From the NCBI GenBank assembly GCA_039962225.1, contig JAMPKV010000033.1, positions 1 through 59,417 of the forward strand: 59,417 nt of DNA, given 5' to 3'. This DNA comes from Microcoleus sp. AS-A8 (GTDB lineage: Bacteria > Cyanobacteriota > Cyanobacteriia > Cyanobacteriales > Coleofasciculaceae). A model generated the notes under the pieces. The model was not told the origin of the DNA and made no database searches. It was given only the letters and a program-made list of their open reading frames with translations. Positions within the stretch are counted from its first letter, which is position 1. Each line of letters starts with the position of its first letter. Made by a program: the position numbers and the translations under genes. Positions 52,360-59,417 of the stretch are shown piece by piece.

Positions 52360-52857
52360 ATGTATCCAGTAACTCTAGGGTATGACGAAGCCAAGAAACG
52401 AATAAAATCATTAATCCGAGATGGATATTGTTCTGAAGCCTTGGTTACAGCCGTATTTACTGCGGAAAAAATGTTGAGGCGTACCCTACGACAAATCATT
52501 GTCTCTGCTGGTTTTACCAGTAAGTCAGCTGAACAATTAATGAGTTTAGCGAGAGGATTGACGGCGCTGAAAGAACAATGGTTAATTTATGAACCCCATC
52601 AGAGAACACTGGTTGAAGTCATTGGCAATCAGGAATGGCAACAAATTTGTACTTTAGCCAAGATGCGGAATAAATTAATTCATGGAATTCGCGTCTATGA
52701 AGCTGAATATTGTCAAGAGCAGGCGGAAAAATTTCTTTTTACCTTAGATATGGTCAAGGAAAAACTAGAAGCCAGCTATGGTTACAGTGGATGGGAAAGG
52801 CTAGCCGCCCGGAAAAAAAGTAAACTTCATATCGACCCCAAGATCAAAATTATATAA
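52360..52857 (+). CDS. HEPN-like domain protein
   Basis: 165 residues. All-helical with MRNKLIHGIRVY near residues 109-119, matching the R-x4-H catalytic motif of HEPN ribonucleases. The rest (YCSEALVTAVFTAEKMLRRT) resembles the four-helix HEPN fold. Not followed by a nucleotidyltransferase antitoxin, so it is not an MntA/HepT pair; could be a stand-alone RNase or an inactive HEPN sensor. The C-terminus is very basic (ARKKSKLHIDPKIKII). Confidence 0.6.
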   Translation: MYPVTLGYDEAKKRIKSLIRDGYCSEALVTAVFTAEKMLRRTLRQIIVSAGFTSKSAEQLMSLARGLTALKEQWLIYEPHQRTLVEVIGNQEWQQICTLAKMRNKLIHGIRVYEAEYCQEQAEKFLFTLDMVKEKLEASYGYSGWERLAARKKSKLHIDPKIKII

Positions 52858-52903
52858 GATTAATAGGGTTCTTGATGTGCGAGTTCCACTGCCGTTGACT
52901 ATC

Positions 52904-53689
52904 CTAGAATTGCTCTCGAAGATAGGCCAAAATTGCCTGCGCTCCTTGCTGGACAATCTCTTTAAGTGGCGAAGTCAGTGGATTATCGCTGAGGGATAGC
53001 GCTGTCAGGTTGGTGAGATTAGAGACTTCTTTGGGGATCGCTTTCAGTTGGTTATTACGGAGGTGAAGCTGTATCAGATGGGGGAAATTTCCGATTTCTT
53101 TTGGCAGTACCGTTAGCTGATTGTCGCTGAGGAAAAGCTGTATCAGATGGGTGAGATTTCCGATTTCTTTGGGCAGCACTGTCAGTTGATTACTGTTGAG
53201 ATTGAGTACTCTCAGATTGACGAGATTCCCAATTTCGGGCGGCAGCAGCGTGAGTTGGTTGTTGTTGAGAAACAGCACAGTCAGATTGGTAAGCTGAAGA
53301 ATTTCCTTAGGCAGCGCTGTTAATTGATGATTGCTGAGAGATAGCAGTGTCAGATGGGTGAGTTGAAGAATTTCCTTAGGCAGCGCTGTTAATTGATGAT
53401 TGTTATCGAGGTAGAGTTGGGTCAAATGGGTGAGATTCCCGATTTCTGCTGGCAGGGTCGTCAGCTGATTACTGCCAAGGTAGAGTTGGGTCAGATGGGT
53501 CAGATTACCGATTTGTGTTGGCAGTGTCGTCAATTGGTTGTTGTAGAGGTCTAGCGCTGTTAGATGGGTGAGAATACCGATTTCTTTTGGCAGCGTCGTC
53601 AGTTTCTTGTCTGACAGGTTAAGGGAGGTTACCCTATCCTTGGCTGCTTTTTCAATAACGTCGAGCAGTTCTTCGTCTGTCACTAGCAC
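52904..53689 (-). CDS. Leucine-rich repeat protein (ROCO-type LRR domain without Roc-COR)
   Basis: 261 residues from GTG 53689 (GTG 53683 also possible). N-terminal cap LLDVIEKAAKDRVTSLNLS, then ten 23-residue LRRs of LTQLYLGSNQLTTLPAEIGN type. The end, KEIVQQGAQAILAYLREQF, is the sequence that normally joins LRRs to the Roc GTPase domain in cyanobacterial ROCO proteins, but a stop follows. It is thus a truncated ROCO sensor or a complete LRR-only protein. Its start lies ~24 bp from the right end of the TnpB element, so native promoter sequence has been displaced. Confidence 0.85.
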   Translation of the reverse strand: MLVTDEELLDVIEKAAKDRVTSLNLSDKKLTTLPKEIGILTHLTALDLYNNQLTTLPTQIGNLTHLTQLYLGSNQLTTLPAEIGNLTHLTQLYLDNNHQLTALPKEILQLTHLTLLSLSNHQLTALPKEILQLTNLTVLFLNNNQLTLLPPEIGNLVNLRVLNLNSNQLTVLPKEIGNLTHLIQLFLSDNQLTVLPKEIGNFPHLIQLHLRNNQLKAIPKEVSNLTNLTALSLSDNPLTSPLKEIVQQGAQAILAYLREQF

Positions 53690-53692
53690 TCA

Positions 53693-53850
53693 CAACCGAT
53701 GAGAATCTCTGGTTGACACTCCTCGCCCTAGAAGGGCGGGGATTCTTCGTTCATAGACCCAACTTGCTCTAACAGGATTGCTCCAGCCAGAGTAGAGGTC
53801 GAATCTCCCGAAGCGTTCGGGTCTTTGACCCAAGTTCCCACATGCCCTGT
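53693..53850 (-). ncRNA. Candidate omega (right-end) RNA of the TnpB element
   Basis: Inferred from the known layout of IS200/IS605 TnpB: the guide RNA scaffold overlaps the tnpB 3' end and runs to the right end, with the guide taken from flanking DNA. Here the right-end hairpin (53721-53742) and TCAA end (complement of 53713-53716) are visible. The guide would be minus-strand 53712 to ~53693. The 5' boundary is a guess. Confidence 0.35.
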
Positions 53851-55015
53851 GGTACTCAAGGCTAATTTCAGGATATTAATAGCAGCATTCCAATCTCTAT
53901 CTAGCACGAACCCACATTGGCAAACATGAGTTCTCATGGACAGAGACTTTTTAACTACGCTGCCACAGTTAGAGCATTCTTGGGATGTGTAGGCAGGATT
54001 AACTGCAACAGTTATCTTGCCGAGCTTAACTCCGAAATACTCTAGCCATTTTCTGAATTGATACCAAGAAGCATCATTAATAGACTTGGCAAGACAGTGA
54101 TTTTTAACTAAGTTCTTAATCCTCAAATCTTCATAGGCTACCAAATCGTTAGACTGGATTACGCAACGTGCCACTCTCTTGGCATGTTCTTCACGTTGCC
54201 TACTTATTTTGAGGTGTACTCGCCCTAGTCTGTTAATGGCTTTTTTTCGGTTGGCAGAGCCAATATTTTTACGAGAAACACGGCGTTGTCGAAACTTCAA
54301 CCGCTTCTCCCCAGTTCGATAAAACTTGGGGTTAGGTTCAGTATGACCATTGGAGTCTGTGTAGAACTCTTTCAACCCTACATCCAGTCCAACAATCCTA
54401 CCTGTCGGCTCAATGTCCACTTTTTCAATTTCGATCCTCACCAGAAACTGAACATAGTAGCCATCAGCACGACGTACTAACCTAACCCGTTTTATCTGGT
54501 CTAATGGGTAGAAGTGTAAGTCCCATGTCCCTTTTAGTTTGAGCTTGCCAATACCTTTCTTGTCAATGAAATTGATTGAGCGTCTATCCTCAGAAAGCTT
54601 CCAGCCAGAAGTTTTGTACTCGACTGTTCTACAATTCTTCTTGAATCTTGGGTACCCTTTCTTTCCGGGAACGGACTTCCTGCAATTCTCGTAGAACCGA
54701 GCAATTGAGGTATACGCCCACTCAACAGCAACTTGGCAAGCATGGGAGTTCAATGCGTTTACAAATGGAAAATCAGCTCTCAGTAGCGTGTTGTAGCGAT
54801 ACAACTCTTTCTGCCCTACACCTGTGTTGTCCATCCAGAAACGAATGCACTTGTTGCGGACAAATTGAGCCGTTCTTATCGCCTCATCTATCGCATTGTA
54901 TTGAGTTGTTTTTCCCTTAGCCTTGAACTCTAGGACAATCATTTGACGTAGAACAACTTCTACGGCAACATCATATCATGAAGAAAAGCCGTCCTGGAAG
55001 GACAGCGGAGCAATA
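53713..55015 (-). mobile_element. TnpB-only IS200/IS605-family element (IS1341-like)
   Basis: Contains a full tnpB but no tnpA (Y1 transposase). Right end: hairpin of CGCCC/GGGCG around 53724-53740 and TCAA terminus. Left end: hairpin GTCCT-GGA-AGGAC (54991-55003), a subterminal palindrome expected for this family. There is no target-site duplication, as usual. It would need TnpA from elsewhere to move. The outer left boundary is approximate. Confidence 0.7.
53728..54942 (-). CDS. tnpB: TnpB RNA-guided nuclease (IS200/IS605 OrfB)
   Basis: 404 residues, full length. RuvC residues: Asp in IVGLDVGLKEF, Glu in VAYEDLRIKNL and Asp in VLDRDWNAAINI. Zinc finger CSNCG ... CQCG between the last two. 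N-terminal wedge-type region starts MIVLEFKAKGKTTQYNAID, the standard start. TnpB uses an RNA from the element's right end to cut the empty donor site and favour element retention. All catalytic residues are present, so it is probably active. The C-terminus (~365-404) is longer than minimal. Confidence 0.93.
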   Translation of the reverse strand: MIVLEFKAKGKTTQYNAIDEAIRTAQFVRNKCIRFWMDNTGVGQKELYRYNTLLRADFPFVNALNSHACQVAVEWAYTSIARFYENCRKSVPGKKGYPRFKKNCRTVEYKTSGWKLSEDRRSINFIDKKGIGKLKLKGTWDLHFYPLDQIKRVRLVRRADGYYVQFLVRIEIEKVDIEPTGRIVGLDVGLKEFYTDSNGHTEPNPKFYRTGEKRLKFRQRRVSRKNIGSANRKKAINRLGRVHLKISRQREEHAKRVARCVIQSNDLVAYEDLRIKNLVKNHCLAKSINDASWYQFRKWLEYFGVKLGKITVAVNPAYTSQECSNCGSVVKKSLSMRTHVCQCGFVLDRDWNAAINILKLALSTTGHVGTWVKDPNASGDSTSTLAGAILLEQVGSMNEESPPF

Positions 55016-55422
55016 GTTACGCAGCTTGAATCCCATTATTTTTGGTCAAGTGTACCTCTTAGGCGTTAGCGTGATGCATAGCGATCGCCATATTAAGAGA
55101 AATGGCACTGACGTTAAGAGCCTTGAAATAAATTTCAGGCTCAAAGCTCAAGTAAGCTAAAGCTTACTGAATAAGCTTTTCAACCCGTTTTAACGGGTTT
55201 TAGCTCTGACGCCGTTCGCGCAGCGTTCTCCGCAGGAGTACTTTAGTTCAGGGCTTATTTCAGTGACATTCACATTAAGAGCGTCAGCATCCCATAAGGG
55301 TTATCGCACACCTCTCTCAGAAGAATTGCCTTTACATCGAAAAATTCAGTTCCCCTGAAAAACCGCGTTTCTGACAATGATAGAAGTAGTTATTCGTTTC
55401 TGTAATTGCTTAGTTGTGTTTC
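55016..55422. other. Intergenic region beside the IS element, with structured repeat
   Basis: From the IS left end to the P450 start. Contains the structured element at 55105-55290 and no gene. The last ~130 bp before the P450 gene show nothing distinctive. Confidence 0.4.
55105..55290. repeat. Multi-hairpin dispersed repeat with AACCCGTT palindrome
   Basis: GCTTACTGAATAAGC and AACCCGTTTTAACGGGTT are hairpins inside a longer imperfect inversion of GCCTTGAAATAAATTTCA at the left and AGGGCTTATTTCA at the right. ATTAAGAG-type short direct repeats lie near both ends. Looks like a non-autonomous repeat next to the TnpB element; no coding. Confidence 0.5.
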
Positions 55423-56754
55423 ATGGCTACTAATGATGCTATTGCCTCCCGTCCTTTGCCTCCAGGTAGCTTCGGTCTACCCTTCATTGGCGAAACCTTG
55501 AGCTTTCTATCCGACCCAGAATTCGCTGACAAGCGGCATCAAAAATATGGGCCGATTTTCAAGACCCAGATTTTGGGGCGTCCCACTGTCGTTATGGTCG
55601 GTTCAGAAGCGAATCGCTTTATTTTATCCAGCGATATGCATCGGTTTTCTTGGCGCGAAGGTTGGCCTAATACGTTCAAAGAACTGCTGGGTGAGTCGTT
55701 GTTTCTGCAAGAAGGTGAGGAACATCGCAGGAATCGCAAGCTGTTGATGCCAGCTTTTCACGGCCCAGCCTTAGCAAATTACCTCACTTCAATGGAAGGC
55801 ATTGTCCAAAACTATCTGGAGAAATGGGAGAGTCTGGGTACATTTACCTGGTTTGATGAACTCAAACAAATGACGTTTGATATTGCCAGCACTTTGCTGA
55901 TGGGTAGTGAACCGGGGCCGCTCACGGCGCGTTTATCGCAATGGTTTACGGAACTAACGACGGGTTTATTTTCTGTGCCGCTACGTTGGAGTTGGACTAC
56001 CTACGGTAAGGCACTTAAAGCGCGAGACCAACTCTTGGCTCACATTGAACAAGCGATTATTAGACGCCAGCAAGAACCCGCACAGGATGCCTTAGGATTG
56101 CTGGTGCAGAGTCGCGACGAAGAAGGCAATGGTTTGAGCTTGGAAGAAATTAAAGTCCAAGCACTACTCATGTTGTTTGCAGGTCATGAAACGACCACAT
56201 CCATGCTCACCTTAATGTGCATGGCTTTGGCGCAACACCCCAATGTGTTAGCGCGTGCTCGTGCCGAACAGCAAGCACTGGCGGCAAATGGTGGCTTGAG
56301 TTTAGAACAGTTGAAACAAATGACTTATCTAGAACAGGTGCTGCGGGAAGTAGAGCGCCTGTATCCTCCTATTGCTGGTGGATTTCGCGGCGTGGTGCAG
56401 GAGTTTGAATTTAATGGCTACTATGTGCCGAAGGGATGGCAGGCTCTCTACCGGATTAACAGCACTCATAAAGATAGCCGAGTCTACACCGAGCCAGAGC
56501 GATTTGACCCAGACCGTTTTAGTCCGGAACGAGCGGAACATAAAAAACAAGAGTTTAGCTTAGTGGGGTTTGGCGGTGGCCCTCGCATTTGTTTGGGAAT
56601 TGCGTTTGCCCAGATGGAAATGAAGATTTTTGCGGCGCATCTGCTGCGTCATTACACCTGGGAGTTACTGCCAGGACAGAATTTGACTCTTAGCCCGATA
56701 CCGACACTGCACCCACGTTCTGGGTTACAGGTAAAGTTTCACAAGATATCGTAG
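55423..56754 (+). CDS. Cytochrome P450 (CYP120-like)
   Basis: 443 residues from ATG 55423. Proline-rich start (RPLPPGSFGLPFIGET), oxygen-activation AGHETT from Ala253, ExxR with Glu309 and Arg312 (EVERLYPP), and heme loop FGGGPRICLG with Cys390. No membrane anchor, so cytosolic or peripheral. Cyanobacterial CYP120 hydroxylates retinoids; similarity to that group is my recognition of the overall sequence, and the substrate here is not proven. No dedicated redox partner is adjacent. Monocistronic. Confidence 0.9.
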   Translation: MATNDAIASRPLPPGSFGLPFIGETLSFLSDPEFADKRHQKYGPIFKTQILGRPTVVMVGSEANRFILSSDMHRFSWREGWPNTFKELLGESLFLQEGEEHRRNRKLLMPAFHGPALANYLTSMEGIVQNYLEKWESLGTFTWFDELKQMTFDIASTLLMGSEPGPLTARLSQWFTELTTGLFSVPLRWSWTTYGKALKARDQLLAHIEQAIIRRQQEPAQDALGLLVQSRDEEGNGLSLEEIKVQALLMLFAGHETTTSMLTLMCMALAQHPNVLARARAEQQALAANGGLSLEQLKQMTYLEQVLREVERLYPPIAGGFRGVVQEFEFNGYYVPKGWQALYRINSTHKDSRVYTEPERFDPDRFSPERAEHKKQEFSLVGFGGGPRICLGIAFAQMEMKIFAAHLLRHYTWELLPGQNLTLSPIPTLHPRSGLQVKFHKIS

Positions 56755-56807
56755 AGCGATCGCATCCAAGTAGGTCAACCTAATTAAATCTAAAACTGTC
56801 TTGGCTC

Positions 56808-56877
56808 GATCCCCCCTAACCCTCCTCATCGTCACCTTCGGCTCCGATCGCTCCGGTTAAAAAGGGGGGAACTAGAG
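56808..56877. repeat. G/C-run palindromic dispersed repeat
   Basis: GATCCCCCCTAACCCTCCTC, centre, then AAAAAGGGGGGAACTAGAG. A member of the family found at 16320, 17951, 34004, 36231 and 59260, here intergenic. Confidence 0.65.
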
Positions 56878-56962
56878 ACTTCAGCATTTTGTATTTTTTG
56901 AGTTGATTTATTTACCATATTGTGGATTTAGTCATTGAACTTTAAGAGTGGATAGCCCAACA

Positions 56963-57736
56963 ATGAGGCAAAAAATTATAGAAGCAATCCTTGCTACCTT
57001 AGAGCCAAAAGATTTTGTTTTAGCTTTATGGCAAGGAGGTTCAGCAGCACACGGGTCTACCGATGAGTGGTCGGATATCGACATTCAGGTAATTGTTGAA
57101 GACGATCGCGTTGAAGAGACCTTCGACATCCTTGAAGAATCTCTCAATACAATCTCTAAGATTCGATTGAAGTGGAGAGTTCCTGAACCTACATGGCATG
57201 GTCATTCTCAATGCTTTTATCAGTTGGAAGAAGCAAGTCCCTTTTTGTTTATTGATTTTGTTGTTTTGCAGCAAAGTCATCCTAACCATTTTGTAGAGGT
57301 GGAGCGACATGGAGAATTAGTAATTGGATTTGATAAAGCCAATCTTTTAGTGCAGCCTTCTTTAAATCGAAGTGAACATTTCTCAAAAATGCAAGAACGA
57401 TTGGCAACTTTAAGAAAGACCTTTGCTTTTTTCCAAGTTATTGTAAAAAAAGAGATAAATCGCGGATATTTGGTATCAGCAATATCCAACTACCACAGCT
57501 ACACGCTTCAGCCCTTAGTTGAACTGCTGGGAATGGTGTACCGACCGGAACGATACGATTTTAGAACCAAGTATTTTTATCGAGATTTTCCAACTGAGGT
57601 TATCGCTCGTGTAGAGTCGCTTTATTGCGTGATGAATCTTGCCGATTTGGCTGCAAAACAGCAACAAGCAGAGGTTCTGTTTGCTGAAACTTGGCCTCGT
57701 GTCGAAGCAGTTGTTATCAGTTGGCAATCTGGGTAG
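56963..57736 (+). CDS. Nucleotidyltransferase-domain protein (aminoglycoside adenylyltransferase-like)
   Basis: 257 residues from ATG 56963; GTG 56948 would add five. Pol-beta-type nucleotidyltransferase motif QGGSAAHGSTDEWSDIDIQV with Gly25 region and Asp38-x-Asp40; a third acidic residue is likely in FLFIDFVVL. The C-terminal helical part (residues ~130-255) resembles that of aminoglycoside-modifying and DUF4037-like transferases. Substrate unknown; resistance is not implied. A partial, decayed copy of its 3' end lies at 59183. Confidence 0.75.
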   Translation: MRQKIIEAILATLEPKDFVLALWQGGSAAHGSTDEWSDIDIQVIVEDDRVEETFDILEESLNTISKIRLKWRVPEPTWHGHSQCFYQLEEASPFLFIDFVVLQQSHPNHFVEVERHGELVIGFDKANLLVQPSLNRSEHFSKMQERLATLRKTFAFFQVIVKKEINRGYLVSAISNYHSYTLQPLVELLGMVYRPERYDFRTKYFYRDFPTEVIARVESLYCVMNLADLAAKQQQAEVLFAETWPRVEAVVISWQSG

Positions 57737-57946
57737 GAGCCTCCCACGCACGAAATCGTGTTCCTTATGAATGAAAGAAACACTTCCCTCTTTCCTTTTG
57801 CCCTATGCCCTATGCCTTCTGCCTTCTGCCTTGTGTTTCTGGAGAGCCTCAACACCTTCCCCCAGTCAGGTGAATCTGTCGGATGAAGCGATCGCCTTGC
57901 TGATGTTGTAACCTAGTGTAGTATCGTGTAATCAGCGGTGGATGAT

Positions 57947-59125
57947 ATGCCCCTTCAATTTCAATACAGCACCCTTACCCAGAGCGAGGACGTTGAGCCA
58001 CTTGGGTCTATCCTCGACCAGTGTTTTCTCGCTAAACCGGGTAACAGTGAAGCCTACATCAACCAGGTAGGTATGGAAAACCTCCGTCTCATCCGTCAAT
58101 CTGAGCAAATCGTGGGTGGACTGGCGACGATTCCAATGGCTCAGTGGTATGGGGGTCAACGTGTACCGATGATGGGTATTGCTGCTGTTGGCATTGCTCC
58201 CCAGTATCGGGGGACTGGCGCAGCGATCGCTCTGATGCAGCACACCCTCAATGAAATTCATGCTAAGGGTATACCGATTTCTGCTCTCTATCCAGCGACT
58301 CAACGCCTATACCGCAAAGCAGGGTACGAACAGGGCGGTAACCGATGCAGTTGGGAAATTCCAACCGCGAGTATTCAGATTCGGGAACAGCCACTCCCGC
58401 TGCAACCTGTAGTTCCGATCAATCTGGAAGTGTTTTATGAACTCTATCAGAAGCAGGCAAAACTCATCAATGGAAATTTAGACCGTCATCCCTTCATCTG
58501 GCAGCAAATCATCCGCCCCTCTGAAAATGAAGGAGTATACGCCTATCTGATCGGAACAAGCGATCGCCCTCAAGGGTACGCAATCCTCAGCCAGCACGAA
58601 AAAGACGATAAAAATTTTCTGTTCATCCGGGATTGGGTTGCTCTCACCCCTGATGCGGCACAAAGTTTTTGGTCGTTTGTTGCCAATCATCGCTCTCAGA
58701 TTGACCAGGTACGGTGGCGTGGCGCTGCAATTGATGTCTTGAGACTGCTGTTGCCGGAGCAATCTACCACAATCAAGTCTATGCAAACTTGGCTGCTGCG
58801 GGTGGTCGATGTCGCTAAGGCACTCGAAAAGCGGGGGTATCCGTCAGGACTTCAAGCCGAACTGCACTTGGAGGTGCAAGATGATTTAATTGCTGAGAAT
58901 AACGGCAGATTTATCTTGTCAGTTTCGCATGGGCAGGGTGAGGTCACTAGGGGGGGAACGGGAGAACTCAAGCTCCACATTCGGGAATTAGCGCCCCTTT
59001 ACACCAGCTTGTTTACCCCTTATCAGTTGCAGCTAACCGGACAACTGGAAGCGACCGAAACAGCTCTCGATAGGGCTGCACAAGTGTTTGCAGGTGTATC
59101 GCCTTGGATGCCAGATTTCTTTTGA
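57947..59125 (+). CDS. Eis-like GNAT N-acetyltransferase
   Basis: 392 residues from ATG 57947 (GTG 57938 would add three). N-terminal GNAT domain with acetyl-CoA motif APQYRGTGAAIALMQH and preceding beta strand VPMMGIAAVGIAP; second degenerate GNAT (~150-285); SCP2-like C-terminal domain ending SPWMPDFF. The aromatic C-terminus fits Eis enzymes, where the terminal carboxylate acts in catalysis. Eis proteins acetylate amines such as aminoglycosides or lysines; the substrate here is unknown. Confidence 0.85.
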   Translation: MPLQFQYSTLTQSEDVEPLGSILDQCFLAKPGNSEAYINQVGMENLRLIRQSEQIVGGLATIPMAQWYGGQRVPMMGIAAVGIAPQYRGTGAAIALMQHTLNEIHAKGIPISALYPATQRLYRKAGYEQGGNRCSWEIPTASIQIREQPLPLQPVVPINLEVFYELYQKQAKLINGNLDRHPFIWQQIIRPSENEGVYAYLIGTSDRPQGYAILSQHEKDDKNFLFIRDWVALTPDAAQSFWSFVANHRSQIDQVRWRGAAIDVLRLLLPEQSTTIKSMQTWLLRVVDVAKALEKRGYPSGLQAELHLEVQDDLIAENNGRFILSVSHGQGEVTRGGTGELKLHIRELAPLYTSLFTPYQLQLTGQLEATETALDRAAQVFAGVSPWMPDFF

Positions 59126-59182
59126 AGGTTTGTTGGGCGGTTCGTGAATAAGGGGAGCGATCGCTTACGTCACACTCAGGTT

Positions 59183-59250
59183 TTATGGCGTGATTAATCT
59201 TGCAGATTGGCGATCGCGATCATCAGTTGGCAACTCCTCTTCGGGTAGCT
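59183..59250 (+). pseudogene. Decayed 3' fragment of the nucleotidyltransferase gene
   Basis: TATGGCGTGATTAATCTTGC followed by AGATTGG matches TATTGCGTGATGAATCTTGC and CGATTTGG at 57624 in the intact gene, and ATCAGTTGGCAA followed by GGGTAG matches its last codons (57716-57736). About 75 bp between the two matches is missing. In frame it reads YGVINLADW versus YCVMNLADL. Confidence 0.7.
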
Positions 59251-59259
59251 ACTACTCTT

Positions 59260-59285
59260 GATCCCCCCTTGCTAAAGGGGGAACA
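59260..59285. repeat. G/C-run palindromic dispersed repeat, short copy
   Basis: GATCCCCCCTTGCTAAAGGG followed by GGAAC; compact version of the family seen at 16320, 17951, 34004, 36231 and 56808. Confidence 0.7.
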
Positions 59286-59417
59286 AGAAAAAAGAGCTGA
59301 TTAGCGGGACTTAGACAAAAATTAAGCCCAAATAAACCCTAAACTGGCTTTATAAGCAGCAAATACGTCATGATTTAGGTTCAACCAATCAAAAAATCGA
59401 AAAGACATAGCTGTTCT

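Larger units (their letters stand above)
59126..59417. other. Right-edge intergenic region
   Basis: 292 bp without a gene. Holds a decayed nucleotidyltransferase fragment (59183-59250) and a G/C-run repeat (59260-59285). Nothing recognised in the last 130 bp. Confidence 0.5.

Noticed and set aside
52904-53689. Periodic ~69-bp DNA repeats resembling an array
   Set aside because: They are the codons of 23-residue leucine-rich repeats.
1-59417. tRNA or rRNA genes
   Set aside because: No cloverleaf with a GGTTCGAATCC-type arm or rRNA-like stretch was recognised by eye; a covariance-model scan would be needed to exclude them.

Overview
The window looks like chromosomal DNA of a filamentous cyanobacterium, probably near the Coleofasciculus/Microcoleus/Allocoleopsis group. 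The signs are the very frequent HIP1 octamer (GCGATCGC), the many cyanobacteria-restricted families (DUF1822, DUF928, CHAT/CHASE2, cyanoexosortase, XisI, CYP120-type P450, a CruE/CruH-like aromatic carotenoid pair), the many multidomain kinases, and G/C-run palindromic repeats scattered between and inside genes. The exact species cannot be fixed from the sequence alone.

Layout. 1-515: start of an RTX-repeat protein running off the left edge. 1243-7789: sigma-like factor, DUF1822 protein, CHAT-CHASE2 membrane protein and two tandem secreted DUF928 proteins, all on the plus strand; this is the best candidate here for a poorly described signalling system. 7851-12357 (minus): Aat, a divergent succinyl-CoA ligase pair (SucC/SucD) that has lost key catalytic residues, and an SDR. 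12747-16284 (plus): a membrane-anchored protein with four helical repeats, cyanoexosortase A and its partner. 16376-21639: DUF4258 protein, an HTH-NACHT-HEAT STAND ATPase, a truncated XisI, and an MntA/HepT toxin-antitoxin pair between two copies of one 33-bp repeat. 21861-27013: YchF, a proline-rich ORF, an Orn/Lys/Arg decarboxylase-like enzyme, CbiT and CdsA. 27139-35017: a GAF/PAS histidine kinase, a secreted Gly/Thr-repeat TPR protein, a cNMP-domain protein, a duplicated helical-hairpin protein and two PhyH-type dioxygenases. 35317-39138: MurD and GlyS.

39528-44079: a small acidic protein and an ABC-2 transporter whose permease and ATPase genes are separated by a hybrid histidine kinase. 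44105-48144: a Rieske-containing FAD desaturase (CruE/CrtU-like) and a Rieske oxygenase (CruH-like), which together suggest synechoxanthin-type aromatic carotenoid synthesis, with a coiled-coil protein between them. 48291-52133: a CtpA-type protease lacking its catalytic lysine and a Ser/Thr kinase-WD40 protein. 52360-55015: a HEPN protein, a leucine-rich repeat protein and a TnpB-only IS200/IS605 element inserted just upstream of the LRR gene. 55423-59417: cytochrome P450, a nucleotidyltransferase, an Eis-like acetyltransferase and a decayed fragment of the nucleotidyltransferase gene.

The recurring theme is small-scale duplication and repeat invasion. Examples are a duplication scar between the DUF928 genes, a partial N-terminal duplication in SucD, a gene-end remnant at the right edge, and G/C-run palindromes translated in frame inside MurD and the NACHT protein. 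Several enzymes keep their fold but have lost catalytic residues (SucC/SucD, CtpA, possibly one PhyH protein). No rRNA, tRNA or CRISPR array was recognised.
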